Positions 1 to 8,524 of a DNA stretch of 23,029 nucleotides are shown in pieces. The notes under the pieces are model-generated. The model had not been told where the DNA came from. It saw only the letters and a list, made by a program, of their open reading frames with translations, and did not search any database. The position numbers and the translations under genes are program-made. The DNA comes from DATKXO01 sp035528995 (GTDB taxonomy: Bacteria; Planctomycetota; Phycisphaerae; UBA1845): contig DATKXO010000238.1 of NCBI GenBank assembly GCA_035528995.1, forward strand, positions 1 to 23,029, written 5' to 3'. Every line of letters begins with the position of its first letter. The stretch's first letter is position 1.

Positions 1-168
1 GCCATCCTGGCCGGGCACGTCATCGGTAAGCGTCCCGGCCGCGTGGAGCCCCGCGCGGTCAAACGTCGCCCGAAACCGCACGACCTGCTCACCAAACCGC
101 GCGCCCAAGCCCGGGCCGAACTACTCGCGGAGAAACGAGAGCAACCGGCGCAAGTCCTTGTCAAATAG
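1..168 (+). CDS. IS4-type transposase, C-terminal end (partial)
   Basis: The first 55 codons are open in frame 1 and end at TAG 166-168; the start lies before the window. The visible peptide is basic and contains GKRPGRVEPRAVKRRPKPH and then LLTKPRAQARAELL. I recognise this as the usual C-terminal tail of IS4-family (DDE) transposases common in planctomycete genomes, after the catalytic core. It would be the end of a DNA-cutting transposase acting on the element's own termini. The catalytic residues are not in view, so whether the element is intact is unknown. It lies tail to tail with the glycosyltransferase operon that ends at 307. Recognition rests on this tail alone. Confidence 0.7.
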   Translation, partial: AILAGHVIGKRPGRVEPRAVKRRPKPHDLLTKPRAQARAELLAEKREQPAQVLVK

Positions 169-306
169 GCGGCAGTGCCATTCCGTTCAGAGTCTGTTTA
201 TGCCGATTGGGTGTCCTGCGGGTCGGCTGGTCAAGGATGGGCCAAGCGGCGCGAGCTTCCGACGCCGTCGGGACGGGTTCCGCTCGCGGCTCGGGAAAGG
301 GCAGAG
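169..306. other. Gap between IS4-type end and glycosyltransferase operon
   Basis: No credible gene is seen in these 138 bases between convergent genes. The right terminal inverted repeat of the IS4-type element should lie here, probably within the first few tens of bases, but the left end is outside the window so it cannot be matched. A short hairpin CCGAC-gcc-GTCGG sits at 259-271 without a T-run, so it is not a convincing terminator. Confidence 0.4.
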
Positions 307-1572
307 TCATCCTGGGACAGGTACGACACTTTTGGTGCCTCTGCCCGGCGGCGTAAAATCATCCTGACACCTTTTTCTCTCGTCGTAGACCGAACGTATG
401 GTCGTCCAATGGGTGGAGAGATCGAAGCGGCGGGCTCGTAGCGGGGCTCGTCGGGCCAGGGCGGCACGCAGATGGGGGTTGTCCAAGAGATAGTCCAACG
501 CGCCGGTCAGGGCGGGCGCGTCACCCATGGGGTAGAGCCAACCGTCTTCGGCGTGGTTGACGATCTCGGCCGGTCCGCCGGCGGCCGCGGCGACAACGGG
601 CTTGCCGGCCGCCATGGCCTCGACGACGACCAGGCCGAACGGCTCCGGTTGCAGCGACGCGTGCACGACAACGTCCATGGCGGCGTACATGGGAGCCACG
701 TCGTCCACGTGGCCGGTCAGACGGACGCGATCGGTCAAGCCCAGGTCGGCGATGCGTTTTCGCAAGGCGGGGGCCAGGTCGGTGGCCGCTGCGGGCGATC
801 CGCCGACGATCAGGGCCCGTGCGTTCGGGCGGCGCCGAGCCAGTTCGGCGAACGCGCTGAGGAAGAGGTCATGCCCTTTCCAGGGGAGGAGGACGGCGGG
901 TAGGCCGATGACGTGGTCGTCCGGGTCGAACCCCAGGTTGGCCCGGGCGGACGCGCGGTGCCGGTCGGCATCGGCGAAGGGCTGGGCGTCGATGCCGTCG
1001 TAGACGCGGACGATCTTGTCCGGGGGCACGCCGGCGTCGGTCAGGCTGTGCACGACGAAATCGGAGATGGCCACGATTCGGTCGGCGGCGGCGGCCAGCA
1101 GGCGCGTCAGTCTGGACGGCCAACTCCATCCGCGCTGGTGGGATATCACGGGCAGACCGGCCAGGCGGGCGGCCAGGATGGCGACGCGGTTGACCAGCAG
1201 CTCGTTGTTGGCGTGGATGAGGTCCACACCGTTGTCGCGCGCGTAACGGGCCAGGTGATGGGCCAGGGGCAGATCCGCGAGCAGAGCCGACGTCAGGAAT
1301 GCGCCGATCGACGCAGCACGTGTGCGGCGACCGGGCGCCGCGTTTGGCTGGCGTCGGATGTTCGCGCCTCTCCGGTGGGCGGCATGGGCGTATAGCGGTA
1401 GGACTTGCCAGGGGGCGTCGGCCTGCTCCAGTTCCGCCACGGGATAACCCAGGGCGACCGAGGCGGGCCAACCCTGGGCCACGCAACTCCGCACGAGCGC
1501 AACCAAGCAGCGCGTCGAGCCGCCCAGGCCGGTGCCCATCTCGACGAACAGGATGTGGCGCGAGTCGGCCAT
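307..1572 (-). CDS. Glycosyltransferase family 4 (GT-B fold), last gene of operon
   Basis: A 421-residue retaining GT4-type glycosyltransferase that would move a sugar from a nucleotide donor to a glycan or lipid-linked acceptor at the cytoplasmic membrane face. The N-terminal Rossmann half starts with HILFVEMGTGLGGSTRCL, with a glycine-rich acceptor loop. The C-terminal half has LLPWKGHDLFLSAFAEL, VRLTGHVDDVAPMYAAMDVV and the donor-binding EPFGLVVVEAMAAGKPVV (the EX7E motif). Start: ATG 1572 overlaps the upstream TGA by one base (TGATG), which suggests translational coupling; ATG 1578 is an alternative two codons earlier. The last ~20 residues (from about QDDFTPPGRGTK) do not look like GT4 sequence and overlap a small degenerate repeat, so the original C-terminus may have been altered. 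Donor and acceptor are unknown. Confidence 0.88.
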   Translation of the reverse strand: MADSRHILFVEMGTGLGGSTRCLVALVRSCVAQGWPASVALGYPVAELEQADAPWQVLPLYAHAAHRRGANIRRQPNAAPGRRTRAASIGAFLTSALLADLPLAHHLARYARDNGVDLIHANNELLVNRVAILAARLAGLPVISHQRGWSWPSRLTRLLAAAADRIVAISDFVVHSLTDAGVPPDKIVRVYDGIDAQPFADADRHRASARANLGFDPDDHVIGLPAVLLPWKGHDLFLSAFAELARRRPNARALIVGGSPAAATDLAPALRKRIADLGLTDRVRLTGHVDDVAPMYAAMDVVVHASLQPEPFGLVVVEAMAAGKPVVAAAAGGPAEIVNHAEDGWLYPMGDAPALTGALDYLLDNPHLRAALARRAPLRARRFDLSTHWTTIRSVYDERKRCQDDFTPPGRGTKSVVPVPG

Positions 1573-3050
1573 CAACATTCCACCGTCGGCGTGCGCTGGG
1601 TCGGAGCCCCTCGCCGCGTGACGGAACCCTTCTTCTGGACTGATGCCTCGGCGACACGGGTCAGGACATGGGCCATGTCGGCCGCGTTCGCCCTGCGGGT
1701 CGGCACGGCGGCAGAATCGACGCGCCGGGTCACCGAAGCGGGATCAGTTCGCCACCGATCAATCAGGTTCGCCAGCATGGCGTCCAGCCGGTGCGGCTCA
1801 TCGGCCGAGGCCCAGGCGGCGTGGCCGTAGCGTTGCAGGATGGACCGGGCCTCGCCCGGCGGGCAGACGGCCAGGACGAATCGGCCCAGGCCCATGTATT
1901 CGGTGATCTTGCCGGGGAGGACGCCGTCGGCCGTCTCGCCCGGATCGACGATGAGCACGAGGGCGTCGGCGCCCGACTGCTGGGCCAGCGCGTCGCGGCG
2001 GGTGACGTAGCCGCCGATGTCTACGACGTCGCGCAAGTCGTAGCGCTCGACGATTCGGTCGATGCACTCCCGCTGGCGGCGTTCGATCAAGCCCAACATG
2101 CGGATTCGCAGTTCGTCGCGGCGCACGCGGCCACGGACGAGGAGCCGGCCGACCGACTCGATCAGCGGGTCGATCCTGCGATGCTTGTAGAGTCGCCCGG
2201 TGTAGAGCAGGAGGAGCCTTTCGGCGTCGGGCTTGGGTCGGGCGGCTTCGATACCGGCGAGATCGTCGGCGTCGAAACCGTTGTAGATGGTGGCGTAGGG
2301 CTTGTTGCCTGCCGCGCGGTCGAGGGCGCGCACGAAGTGCGTCTTGCCTTGCGAGACAGTGACGACGGCGTCGGTGCGGGACAGGGCCCAGCGCTCGAGG
2401 ATCAGCTCGAAGCGGGTGCGCAACGGGCCTACCCAGGTGCGCAACACGTCGCGATGCCACAGGTCGCGGTAATCGACCACAACCGGCACGCCCGTCCGTC
2501 GCCCGGCCAGGACCGCGGCCAGCCAGGGCGAGAAGCCCGGAACCGAAGTCACCAGTACGTCGATGCGCTCACGACGGATGATGTCGACGGCCCGCCGCGC
2601 CATCGACGGGATGGCGGACATTCCCTCGTCCGGGATCATGAGGCGGCGCGTCAGGGCGCGCTTGAAGCGATCGACGCCGTGCGACAATTGGTTCAGCCAA
2701 CCCGGATTGCCGGGGGGCGAAACGTTCGTTGCGTCACCGGGCCGGGCGTGCTCCGGTGGAACTCCGTCGTCGCGGCATTGGGACCGAAATCGACGGGCGA
2801 CTTGCGAGGCCCACCGCACCGGCGCCTCGATGGGCTGGGGGCACGGGACGCGGTAGACCTTCGTTTCGGGTGGCACCTCGTCCAGCAGGGCGTGGTCGGT
2901 CAGGGTTCCGGGCGGCGGGTCGAAGGTCAGCACCGACGTCTTCCAGCCGAACTGGGGCAGGAACTTGCACATCTTCTGCGTGCGGATTCGCCCGACGCTG
3001 GTCAGCGGGGCGAAGTCGGACACCAGGAATAGTGCGTTGCGATCACTCAT
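1572..3050 (-). CDS. Glycosyltransferase, GT4-like (GT-B fold)
   Basis: A 492-residue GT-B glycosyltransferase. The N-terminus reads NALFLVSDFAPLTSVGRIRT followed by KFLPQFGWKTSVLT, the pattern of GT4-like enzymes with a WbuB/Fjo-type N-terminal domain. The centre has VVVDYRDLWHRD, a DAVVTVSQGK stretch and TIYNGFDADD. The C-terminal donor site is GVLPGKITEYMGLGRFVLAV, a K-x-x-EYM-x-x-G variant in place of the canonical EX7E. Start: ATG 3050 overlaps the end of the membrane glycosyltransferase (stop 3043-3045) by 8 bases and begins at the conserved strand; an ATG 15 codons earlier adds residues with no family resemblance. It resembles the gene at 5775-7097 in both the N-terminal block and the EYM block, so the two are likely paralogues acting at different steps of one glycan. 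The insert around residues 90-140 is longer than in that paralogue. Confidence 0.85.
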   Translation of the reverse strand: MSDRNALFLVSDFAPLTSVGRIRTQKMCKFLPQFGWKTSVLTFDPPPGTLTDHALLDEVPPETKVYRVPCPQPIEAPVRWASQVARRFRSQCRDDGVPPEHARPGDATNVSPPGNPGWLNQLSHGVDRFKRALTRRLMIPDEGMSAIPSMARRAVDIIRRERIDVLVTSVPGFSPWLAAVLAGRRTGVPVVVDYRDLWHRDVLRTWVGPLRTRFELILERWALSRTDAVVTVSQGKTHFVRALDRAAGNKPYATIYNGFDADDLAGIEAARPKPDAERLLLLYTGRLYKHRRIDPLIESVGRLLVRGRVRRDELRIRMLGLIERRQRECIDRIVERYDLRDVVDIGGYVTRRDALAQQSGADALVLIVDPGETADGVLPGKITEYMGLGRFVLAVCPPGEARSILQRYGHAAWASADEPHRLDAMLANLIDRWRTDPASVTRRVDSAAVPTRRANAADMAHVLTRVAEASVQKKGSVTRRGAPTQRTPTVEC

Positions 3051-4662
3051 CGGCGCACACCACAGTGCGTTGCGGGACTCGGAAGACCTCGACACGGTCC
3101 GACTCGTCGTAGCCGGCGGCGACGAGCCCCAGGGCGGAGAAGACCTCGCGGGCCCGGGAGGTCGGCGGGGCGCCCGAGGCTATGCGCTGGAACGAGGTCA
3201 GGGCGGCGACGGATTCGCCGGTCAACAGGCTCATTCTTTGGCCCGGCGGAGGCGGGCGACGGTCCGCGCCGGAAACGACCACGTACCAGCCGGGGTAACG
3301 CTGCATCCACTCAGGCGCACTGGCCGGGGGATCGCCGATGGAGAATACCCAGCCGGCGTCTGCCTCCTCGAACAACAAGGCCAGTCGGTAGGCGGTGTGT
3401 CCGGAGGCACAGACGCGGTCACGCCAGGGAGGCGGATCGAAGTGTTCGAAGAGGCGCCGCCCGGCGGTGAACTCGCGGGCTGCGTACCATCGGCCGGCGT
3501 CGCGGTTGGCCGTGTGCAACGAGGCGACGACCAGACAGACTGCGGCGACGGCGGCCACGCGAGCGACCGTTTTGCGGGCGCGCAGCAGCCCGTCCACGAT
3601 CCAGCCGACCAGCAGGGCGCCTGCGGGCACCAGCAGCAACAGGTGGCGGGGCTGATGCCACAACGGGGAGTAGGTGCGCAGATCGCTCGATCCGACGGAC
3701 AGGTACACGCCGAGGCACAAGATCACGCACAACAGGAGTCGCCTGGCGTCGGTGCCTCGCCAGATGGCCAACGCCACGGCGGCGAGGTAGACCGGGCCGC
3801 ACCAGCCGTAGACGTGATTCGGGTCCATCAGCCAGCGGGCGTATTGTGTCCAGTGATCGGCCAGCTCGGTGAACGTCGGGTCGGTCAAGGGTAGGCCGTA
3901 AATCGCCTGGGACTCGCTGATGGCCAGGTAGTGAAAGAAGGGGTCGCCGGTGTAGACAGCGAGGACGACCGCCTCTGTTGCCAGCCACAGGGCGGCGCCG
4001 CCCGCCACGGCCGCGAGGCGCGTCCAGGCCCAGGCACATGCGGGGCGCCGCAGCAGAACGAAGAGTCCGAACGCGGGCACGATCAGGGCGGTCGTTTCCT
4101 TGGCGGAATAACCCAGACCTATGGCCAAGCCGGCGCACGCGGCCAGAAGTACAGGCCGCTTGCAGTCGCGTTCGACCAGGGCCGGGCCGCCGAGAGCCAG
4201 GGCAGCGGCGACGGCAGACGTGGCCATGACGTCCGACACGGCGATGGTCGCGGCGATGATGAACGGTGGGGTCAGGCCCAATGTTGCGACGGCGAACACG
4301 GCCGGTCTGTCACCGAACCATCGCCGTCCCAGGAGGGCAACGGCCAGCAGGGCGAGGCCGGCGGAAACGAAGGGCGGCCACATCAAGGCGCGCCAGGAGT
4401 CGCCGGCCACCCAGGTCGCCACCCGGATGGGGTACCAGACGGCGATGCGGGCATAGGCGACGTCGCTGGCGGTGCGGTCGCCGCCGGGCGTCCAGTGGCG
4501 GGCGATATCCAGGTAGAAGGTGTCGTCGGACGCCACCACGCCGGTGTAGAAGAACAGGGCGATGCCCAGCGACGCGCCGATGGTCAGGGCGAAGACCCAC
4601 CAGGGGAGTCGCCTGGATGCGGCCCCTTGGTCAGTCATCACATGAACATCGCGGGTCATCAT
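3043..4662 (-). CDS. Membrane glycosyltransferase, GT-C / PMT-ArnT-like
   Basis: A 539-residue polytopic membrane protein with about ten hydrophobic helices. TM1 covers roughly residues 20-42. It is followed by an acidic pair in ASDDTFYLDIARHW at the start of the first outside loop, which is the position of the catalytic Asp in GT-C enzymes (PMT, ArnT, GT39/GT83). Further features of the fold are the ATIAVSDVMATSA and GYSAKETTALIVPAFGL helices and a soluble C-terminal domain of about 130 residues. By family knowledge such enzymes use polyprenyl-phosphate sugars and glycosylate lipids or proteins on the outer face of the membrane. ATG 4662 lies 3 bases after the preceding stop and has a weak GGTGAG; ATG 4638 is a later alternative. 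It sits in the middle of the soluble glycosyltransferase genes, which suggests it adds to the same glycan after export. The substrate cannot be read from the sequence. Confidence 0.8.
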   Translation of the reverse strand: MMTRDVHVMTDQGAASRRLPWWVFALTIGASLGIALFFYTGVVASDDTFYLDIARHWTPGGDRTASDVAYARIAVWYPIRVATWVAGDSWRALMWPPFVSAGLALLAVALLGRRWFGDRPAVFAVATLGLTPPFIIAATIAVSDVMATSAVAAALALGGPALVERDCKRPVLLAACAGLAIGLGYSAKETTALIVPAFGLFVLLRRPACAWAWTRLAAVAGGAALWLATEAVVLAVYTGDPFFHYLAISESQAIYGLPLTDPTFTELADHWTQYARWLMDPNHVYGWCGPVYLAAVALAIWRGTDARRLLLCVILCLGVYLSVGSSDLRTYSPLWHQPRHLLLLVPAGALLVGWIVDGLLRARKTVARVAAVAAVCLVVASLHTANRDAGRWYAAREFTAGRRLFEHFDPPPWRDRVCASGHTAYRLALLFEEADAGWVFSIGDPPASAPEWMQRYPGWYVVVSGADRRPPPPGQRMSLLTGESVAALTSFQRIASGAPPTSRAREVFSALGLVAAGYDESDRVEVFRVPQRTVVCADE

Positions 4663-4665
4663 GGT

Positions 4666-5775
4666 TCAACTCACCGGGCAGAGGTTGGCGGCCGTCACGC
4701 GTTGATACACTTCTTCCATCCGGTCCACGTTGTGAGCGAAGTCGAAGCGCTCGGCCACCATACGGCGTCCCTGTTCGCCGAGTCGACGTCGCAACGGCGC
4801 GTCGGTAAGCAGCCGGCAGATCGCGTCGGCCAGGGCCTGCGGATCGCCCGGGGGAACCATCAGACCGCCGACGCCGTCGGTGACGGCCTCGCGCACGCCG
4901 GGCAGGTCGCTGAACACGACTGGGACACCCGCGGCCTGGGCCTCGATGGCCGATACCCCGAATGTCTCGGAAAGCGAAACCGACGGCATGGCGAAGACGT
5001 CCATGGCGGCGAGGGCCGCCGGCACCTCGGCGTTGTGAATCGCCCCGGTCCACTCGACGTGCCGGGAGACGCCCAACTCCTGCGTCAGCCACTTCAACGC
5101 GACTTCCTGCGATCCGGTTCCGACCACGACAAACCGCACCGTCGGAAATCGTTCGACCACTCGCGGGACGGCTCGAACGAGATGCTCGACACCGTATTTG
5201 GCTTCCAGGTGCTTGATGAAACCGACCGTCAGCCCGTGCTTCGGCCGGTCCGCCCGCGACGCGTTGTATCGCTGGAGGTCAACTCCGAAGGGGATGACCG
5301 TAATCTCGCCGCGGGGAATCCGGGCGTAGTCCGCCGTGCAGTCGGCCAGGTAGTGCGTCGTCGCGGTCACGGCGTCGGCCGCTTGAAGCAGGGAGACCTT
5401 GCGCCGGCGCTGATCCTCGTCGTCGTGCGGCACCCATTGGTCCTGCACGATGTCCGCACCCCAGGTGGAAATCACCAGCGGCGGGCCGGCCGAGCGCGGA
5501 AAACCCTTTAACGGGTAATCGGTCAGGTAATGAATGTGCACCACGTCCGGGGCGACGCGGCCGATCGTGTCGCGGATGTACTGGCTGTAGCGTCCCCACC
5601 AGCGCCGACGATACGTCCAGCCGAAGGGCGGCGTTTGCAGGGGGATTACCTCCACTCCCGGGATCGGCGTCGTCGAGACGCTCAGCATGGCCACTTCCCA
5701 GCCACGGCGCACCAAGGCCGCGGCCCAGCGCTGGGCGTGAACCGTCCTGGCTTCGGTGAGCATCAGAACTCGCAT
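4666..5775 (-). CDS. Glycosyltransferase family 4
   Basis: A 369-residue classical GT4 enzyme. The N-terminal domain begins MRVLMLTEARTVHAQRWAAA and contains DVVHIHYLTDYPLKGF, then VISTWGADIVQ, the usual strand-loop of the acceptor half. The C-terminal half has TVGFIKHLEAKYGVEHLV, FVVVGTGSQ, and the donor-site EX7E in SETFGVSAIEAQAAGVPVVF, followed by a GLMVPPGDPQALADAI helix. Start: ATG 5775 overlaps the stop of the upstream glycosyltransferase by one base (TGATG), giving a standard N-terminus; the open frame runs on to 6864 only as a shadow over the neighbour. It is the most canonical of the five soluble enzymes. The acceptor and linkage are unknown. Confidence 0.92.
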   Translation of the reverse strand: MRVLMLTEARTVHAQRWAAALVRRGWEVAMLSVSTTPIPGVEVIPLQTPPFGWTYRRRWWGRYSQYIRDTIGRVAPDVVHIHYLTDYPLKGFPRSAGPPLVISTWGADIVQDQWVPHDDEDQRRRKVSLLQAADAVTATTHYLADCTADYARIPRGEITVIPFGVDLQRYNASRADRPKHGLTVGFIKHLEAKYGVEHLVRAVPRVVERFPTVRFVVVGTGSQEVALKWLTQELGVSRHVEWTGAIHNAEVPAALAAMDVFAMPSVSLSETFGVSAIEAQAAGVPVVFSDLPGVREAVTDGVGGLMVPPGDPQALADAICRLLTDAPLRRRLGEQGRRMVAERFDFAHNVDRMEEVYQRVTAANLCPVS

Positions 5776-7097
5776 CACACTCCCCCCACGGCCGGAATCG
5801 TTGGGACCGTTACCGGCACCGGGCGCGGCGCCTGGGCGTCGGCCAGTGCACGATTGAGCAGGTCGGCCAATTGCCGGGCGGTCGCCTGGCGGCGAAATCG
5901 GCGGACGTACTTCTCGGTGGCGGGTTGCAGGGGGTCGGTGCCGAGATGGCCCGCGACGTAGCGGTGGTGCAGGTGCTGCAATGCGGACGCCACGGCGTTG
6001 GGGTCGGAGTCGCTCAGCACGGTGGCTCGCCCGTAGCGCCGCAGGAGCGACTCGTTCTCGCAGGGTTGGGTGTTGAGCGACAGGATGTGGCACCCGGTGG
6101 CCATGTACTCGTAGAGCTTGCCGGTGACGGTGAGCTTCACGGCCGGATCGCGGTGCTGGATCAGCAGCAGGACGCGGGCCTGACGCAGCCATTGGATGGT
6201 CTCGGCGTGGGAGACCCAGGGCTTGTATTCGACGCGGCCGTCCAGGTCCGGCGGGGCGAAGGCTCCGTCCAGGGAGGTACCCAGGAAGACGATTCGCAAT
6301 CGCTCGCGGGCCTGCGGGTTTCGCCGCAGGAATCGGTTCAGGCCGTCGAAGAATCCCTGCGGATTCCGCGTGCCGTAGAACGATCCGGCGTGGACGATCA
6401 GGAAATCTTCGCTGGGGGCGACGCGGCCGGTGAACTCGCACTCGTCGTACCCGTTGCGGATGGTGAGGAAGCGCCCGGGCGGCAGATCGGGATGGGACCG
6501 GCGCATGGCCCGCGTGGCCAGCACGGTCGGACTGATCACGGCCGACGCCCGCCGGCAGATGGCCCGCTCGATGCGCCGGTTCCAGCGGTCCTTGCGGGTG
6601 CCGGTCGGGCCGTAGTTGTAGTGCTGGAGCCAGGGGTCGCGGAAATCGGCGATCCAGGGCAGCCCGGTCAGGCGGTGCAGGATCAGGCCGGCCAGGTGAT
6701 CGGAGAAGGGCCAGGACGTGCTGTAGAGGGCGTCGATGCGGTGGCGGTGAATGATCCACAGGGCCTTGATCACGGCCGGCACCGCCCAGAAAGACATCGG
6801 GTCGGGCACGGCGAGCCGATCGAGGAGCGCCCGAATTCGCCAATCGAGGCCGCGGGCCAGCCATCCACCCCGACCCAGGGCGCCGCGATACTCGAAGCTG
6901 CGTGAACGATGGACGACCACTTCCGGCGGCAGCTCGTTTAGCAGTGTTTCATCTTGGCAGCGGACGGTGGTGTTTGACGGTGTCAGCACGTGAGGCGTCC
7001 AGCCGAACCGCGGCAGGTAGCGGGCGAACTTGACCGAGCGGAAGACGCCGCCGGCAGCGGCCGGAGGGAACTCGTAGGCGATCATGAGCAGCTTCAT
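5775..7097 (-). CDS. Glycosyltransferase, GT4-like (GT-B fold)
   Basis: A 440-residue GT-B glycosyltransferase starting MKLLMIAYEFPPAAAGGVFR, then KFARYLPRFGWTPHVLTPSN. Later landmarks are LPWIADFRDPWLQH, TIRNGYDECEF, VHAGSFYGTRNP and the donor-site VTGKLYEYMATGCHILSL. The arrangement (EFPP start, 'FGW..VLT', 'DFRDPW', 'K..EYM') matches the protein at 1572-3050 block by block, indicating an old duplication or the same subfamily. ATG 7097 overlaps the upstream stop by 4 bases (ATGA). It should act in the cytoplasm at the membrane, adding one sugar of the operon's glycan. Length is normal for the family and I see no missing motif. The donor sugar cannot be inferred. Confidence 0.9.
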   Translation of the reverse strand: MKLLMIAYEFPPAAAGGVFRSVKFARYLPRFGWTPHVLTPSNTTVRCQDETLLNELPPEVVVHRSRSFEYRGALGRGGWLARGLDWRIRALLDRLAVPDPMSFWAVPAVIKALWIIHRHRIDALYSTSWPFSDHLAGLILHRLTGLPWIADFRDPWLQHYNYGPTGTRKDRWNRRIERAICRRASAVISPTVLATRAMRRSHPDLPPGRFLTIRNGYDECEFTGRVAPSEDFLIVHAGSFYGTRNPQGFFDGLNRFLRRNPQARERLRIVFLGTSLDGAFAPPDLDGRVEYKPWVSHAETIQWLRQARVLLLIQHRDPAVKLTVTGKLYEYMATGCHILSLNTQPCENESLLRRYGRATVLSDSDPNAVASALQHLHHRYVAGHLGTDPLQPATEKYVRRFRRQATARQLADLLNRALADAQAPRPVPVTVPTIPAVGGV

Positions 7098-8209
7098 CGC
7101 CGGGGCCCTCCTTCCGCGGACGACACGGCCAGGCCCGGTTCACCGCCCAGCGCGAGACGCAGGGCCGCCGCCTCTTTGGGCAGGTCTTGCGGCGTGGGCA
7201 GCGGTTCGCATCGGCGGCTCAGCATCCAGGGGCAGCGGCTCAGCAGGGTGGCGGCCTGTCGCCGTCCCGCTCGCCGCAGTTCCGTTTCCCCGGGCTCCAG
7301 GCAGCGTTGCATCTGGTCGCGAAGCAGCCCGGCCGCCTTGGCGGTCTCGAAATGCTGACGGACCCACTCGCGCCCGGACAGGTTCAACTGCGTCAGCCGC
7401 CGCAAGCGGCGCAGGATTCGCTCGACCTCTTCGGGCTGAGCGGCTTGATGGCAGCCCGGATAGGGGTGTGACGCGATCACGTACCGGCCGAAGGACAGCA
7501 TCTCCAGGACCAGCCGCGGCATGCCGTCGTGGCAGGTCGGGCGGACGTGCACGGTGGCACGCCTGATCGTAGCGGCCAGGTCCTCGACGTACCCGGGCGA
7601 CTCGACGTTCTCTCGCCCGCTGTAGTCGGTCTCGGCGTCCGCCAGAATGATGAAGCGGACGTCGGGCATGCGCTCGATGAGTCGATCGATCACCTGGCCA
7701 CCGTAGAACGCCCGGCGGCGCGTGGGCAGGTAGCACAGGACGGCGAAATCATCCGGCAGGGGCGGTGGACACGGCCCGAGCATGAGGTTCGGCGTGATGA
7801 CGGGCGTGGTGGCAGCCTGGACGCCAACCTGGGCCAACTCTTCGACAAGGTGATCCGCAACCGCCAGGTTCAAGGTGCCCAGGTGCCCCAGGGCCTGGGC
7901 GAAGCGCCGACTGGGGGCGTGATGCCGGGCCCATAGACAGTCCGAGCCGACCCAGTAGCGGACGATCGGGAGGCCGTGCATCCCGGCCCGCCAGAGTCTG
8001 CGCAAGAGCATCCAGTTGCACTGGCTGTAGGTGACGACGTGGATCACGTCGGCCCAGCGGCAGGTCTGTTCCCATTCTCGCGAGCGCCATCCTACCGGCG
8101 GGCTCGGCGGATCGAAGCGCACGTCGACGCCGAGCGAACCGAGGGCCCGCGCGTTGTGCGTCGAGGGGCTCACGCCGTCGTCGTTCTCGCCCACGAAATG
8201 CACGCGCAT
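7094..8209 (-). CDS. Divergent glycosyltransferase (GT4-like), first gene of operon
   Basis: A 371-residue protein with a GT-B layout but weaker family marks than its neighbours. It starts MRVHFVGENDDGVSPSTHNA, has WADVIHVVTYSQCNWMLLRR and IVRYWVGSDCLWARHH, and in the second half RFIILADAETDY, VESPGYVEDLAATIRRATVHV and HDGMPRLVLEMLSFGRYVIA, a GT4-like donor loop (M-P..V-E). ATG 8209 is chosen over the longer frame because GGGAG lies about 6 bases upstream and the typical first strand begins there. About 50 C-terminal residues beyond the GT fold are Arg- and Pro-rich and unrecognised. As the first gene of the six, its upstream region shared with the divergent dehydratase should hold the operon promoter. 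Confidence 0.75.
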   Translation of the reverse strand: MRVHFVGENDDGVSPSTHNARALGSLGVDVRFDPPSPPVGWRSREWEQTCRWADVIHVVTYSQCNWMLLRRLWRAGMHGLPIVRYWVGSDCLWARHHAPSRRFAQALGHLGTLNLAVADHLVEELAQVGVQAATTPVITPNLMLGPCPPPLPDDFAVLCYLPTRRRAFYGGQVIDRLIERMPDVRFIILADAETDYSGRENVESPGYVEDLAATIRRATVHVRPTCHDGMPRLVLEMLSFGRYVIASHPYPGCHQAAQPEEVERILRRLRRLTQLNLSGREWVRQHFETAKAAGLLRDQMQRCLEPGETELRRAGRRQAATLLSRCPWMLSRRCEPLPTPQDLPKEAAALRLALGGEPGLAVSSAEGGPRR

Positions 8210-8524
8210 CGGTTGCTCCCGGTTGGCCGGCGCCGAATTCACCAGGGGCGCAGACCGCCTCCACCGGCACGCGCCGATCGCGCGCCGGCCGGTCTTACAG
8301 CGCACACCTGCGTGTATTTCGGCTTACCGGACGTTGGGATTTAGCCGGGCCCGGAGTTGCTCGGAATGCGAGAAAACCAGCGCCCGATAACTGGAGCGGG
8401 GGCCGGGGATGGTCGAAGGATCAGATATGGACGCCACTTCGCGTGCGCCGACAGACCTCCCGTCTGAGCGTTGGACGGAGGGGGCGCTGCTGTGCGCCGG
8501 GCTGGGACGGATTAGAATGCCGCC
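8210..8524. promoter_or_regulatory. Divergent intergenic region, GT operon / dehydratase
   Basis: This 315-base gap separates two divergent transcription units, so it should hold both promoters. On the plus strand a TAGAAT hexamer lies at 8513-8518, just before the dehydratase ATG. On the minus strand only the GGGAG ribosome site before 8209 is clear; I could not find a convincing -35/-10 pair for the operon. No open frame here looks like a gene. Confidence 0.5.
8513..8518 (+). promoter_or_regulatory. Candidate -10 box (TAGAAT) of dehydratase gene
   Basis: TAGAAT matches the -10 consensus at 5 of 6 positions. Its last base is 7 bases before the ATG at 8525, so transcription would start at or next to the start codon. 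No -35 consensus is seen at 16-18 bases. Confidence 0.4.

Noticed and set aside
3931..5511. 526-codon plus-strand frame over the glycosyltransferase operon
   Set aside because: Antisense to two clear glycosyltransferase genes, with low-complexity composition and no ribosome site.
5776..6864. Upstream extension of the glycosyltransferase frame that ends at 4666
   Set aside because: The extra ~360 residues are Arg/Pro-rich and overlap the whole next gene in another frame; the real start at 5775 matches the family N-terminus.
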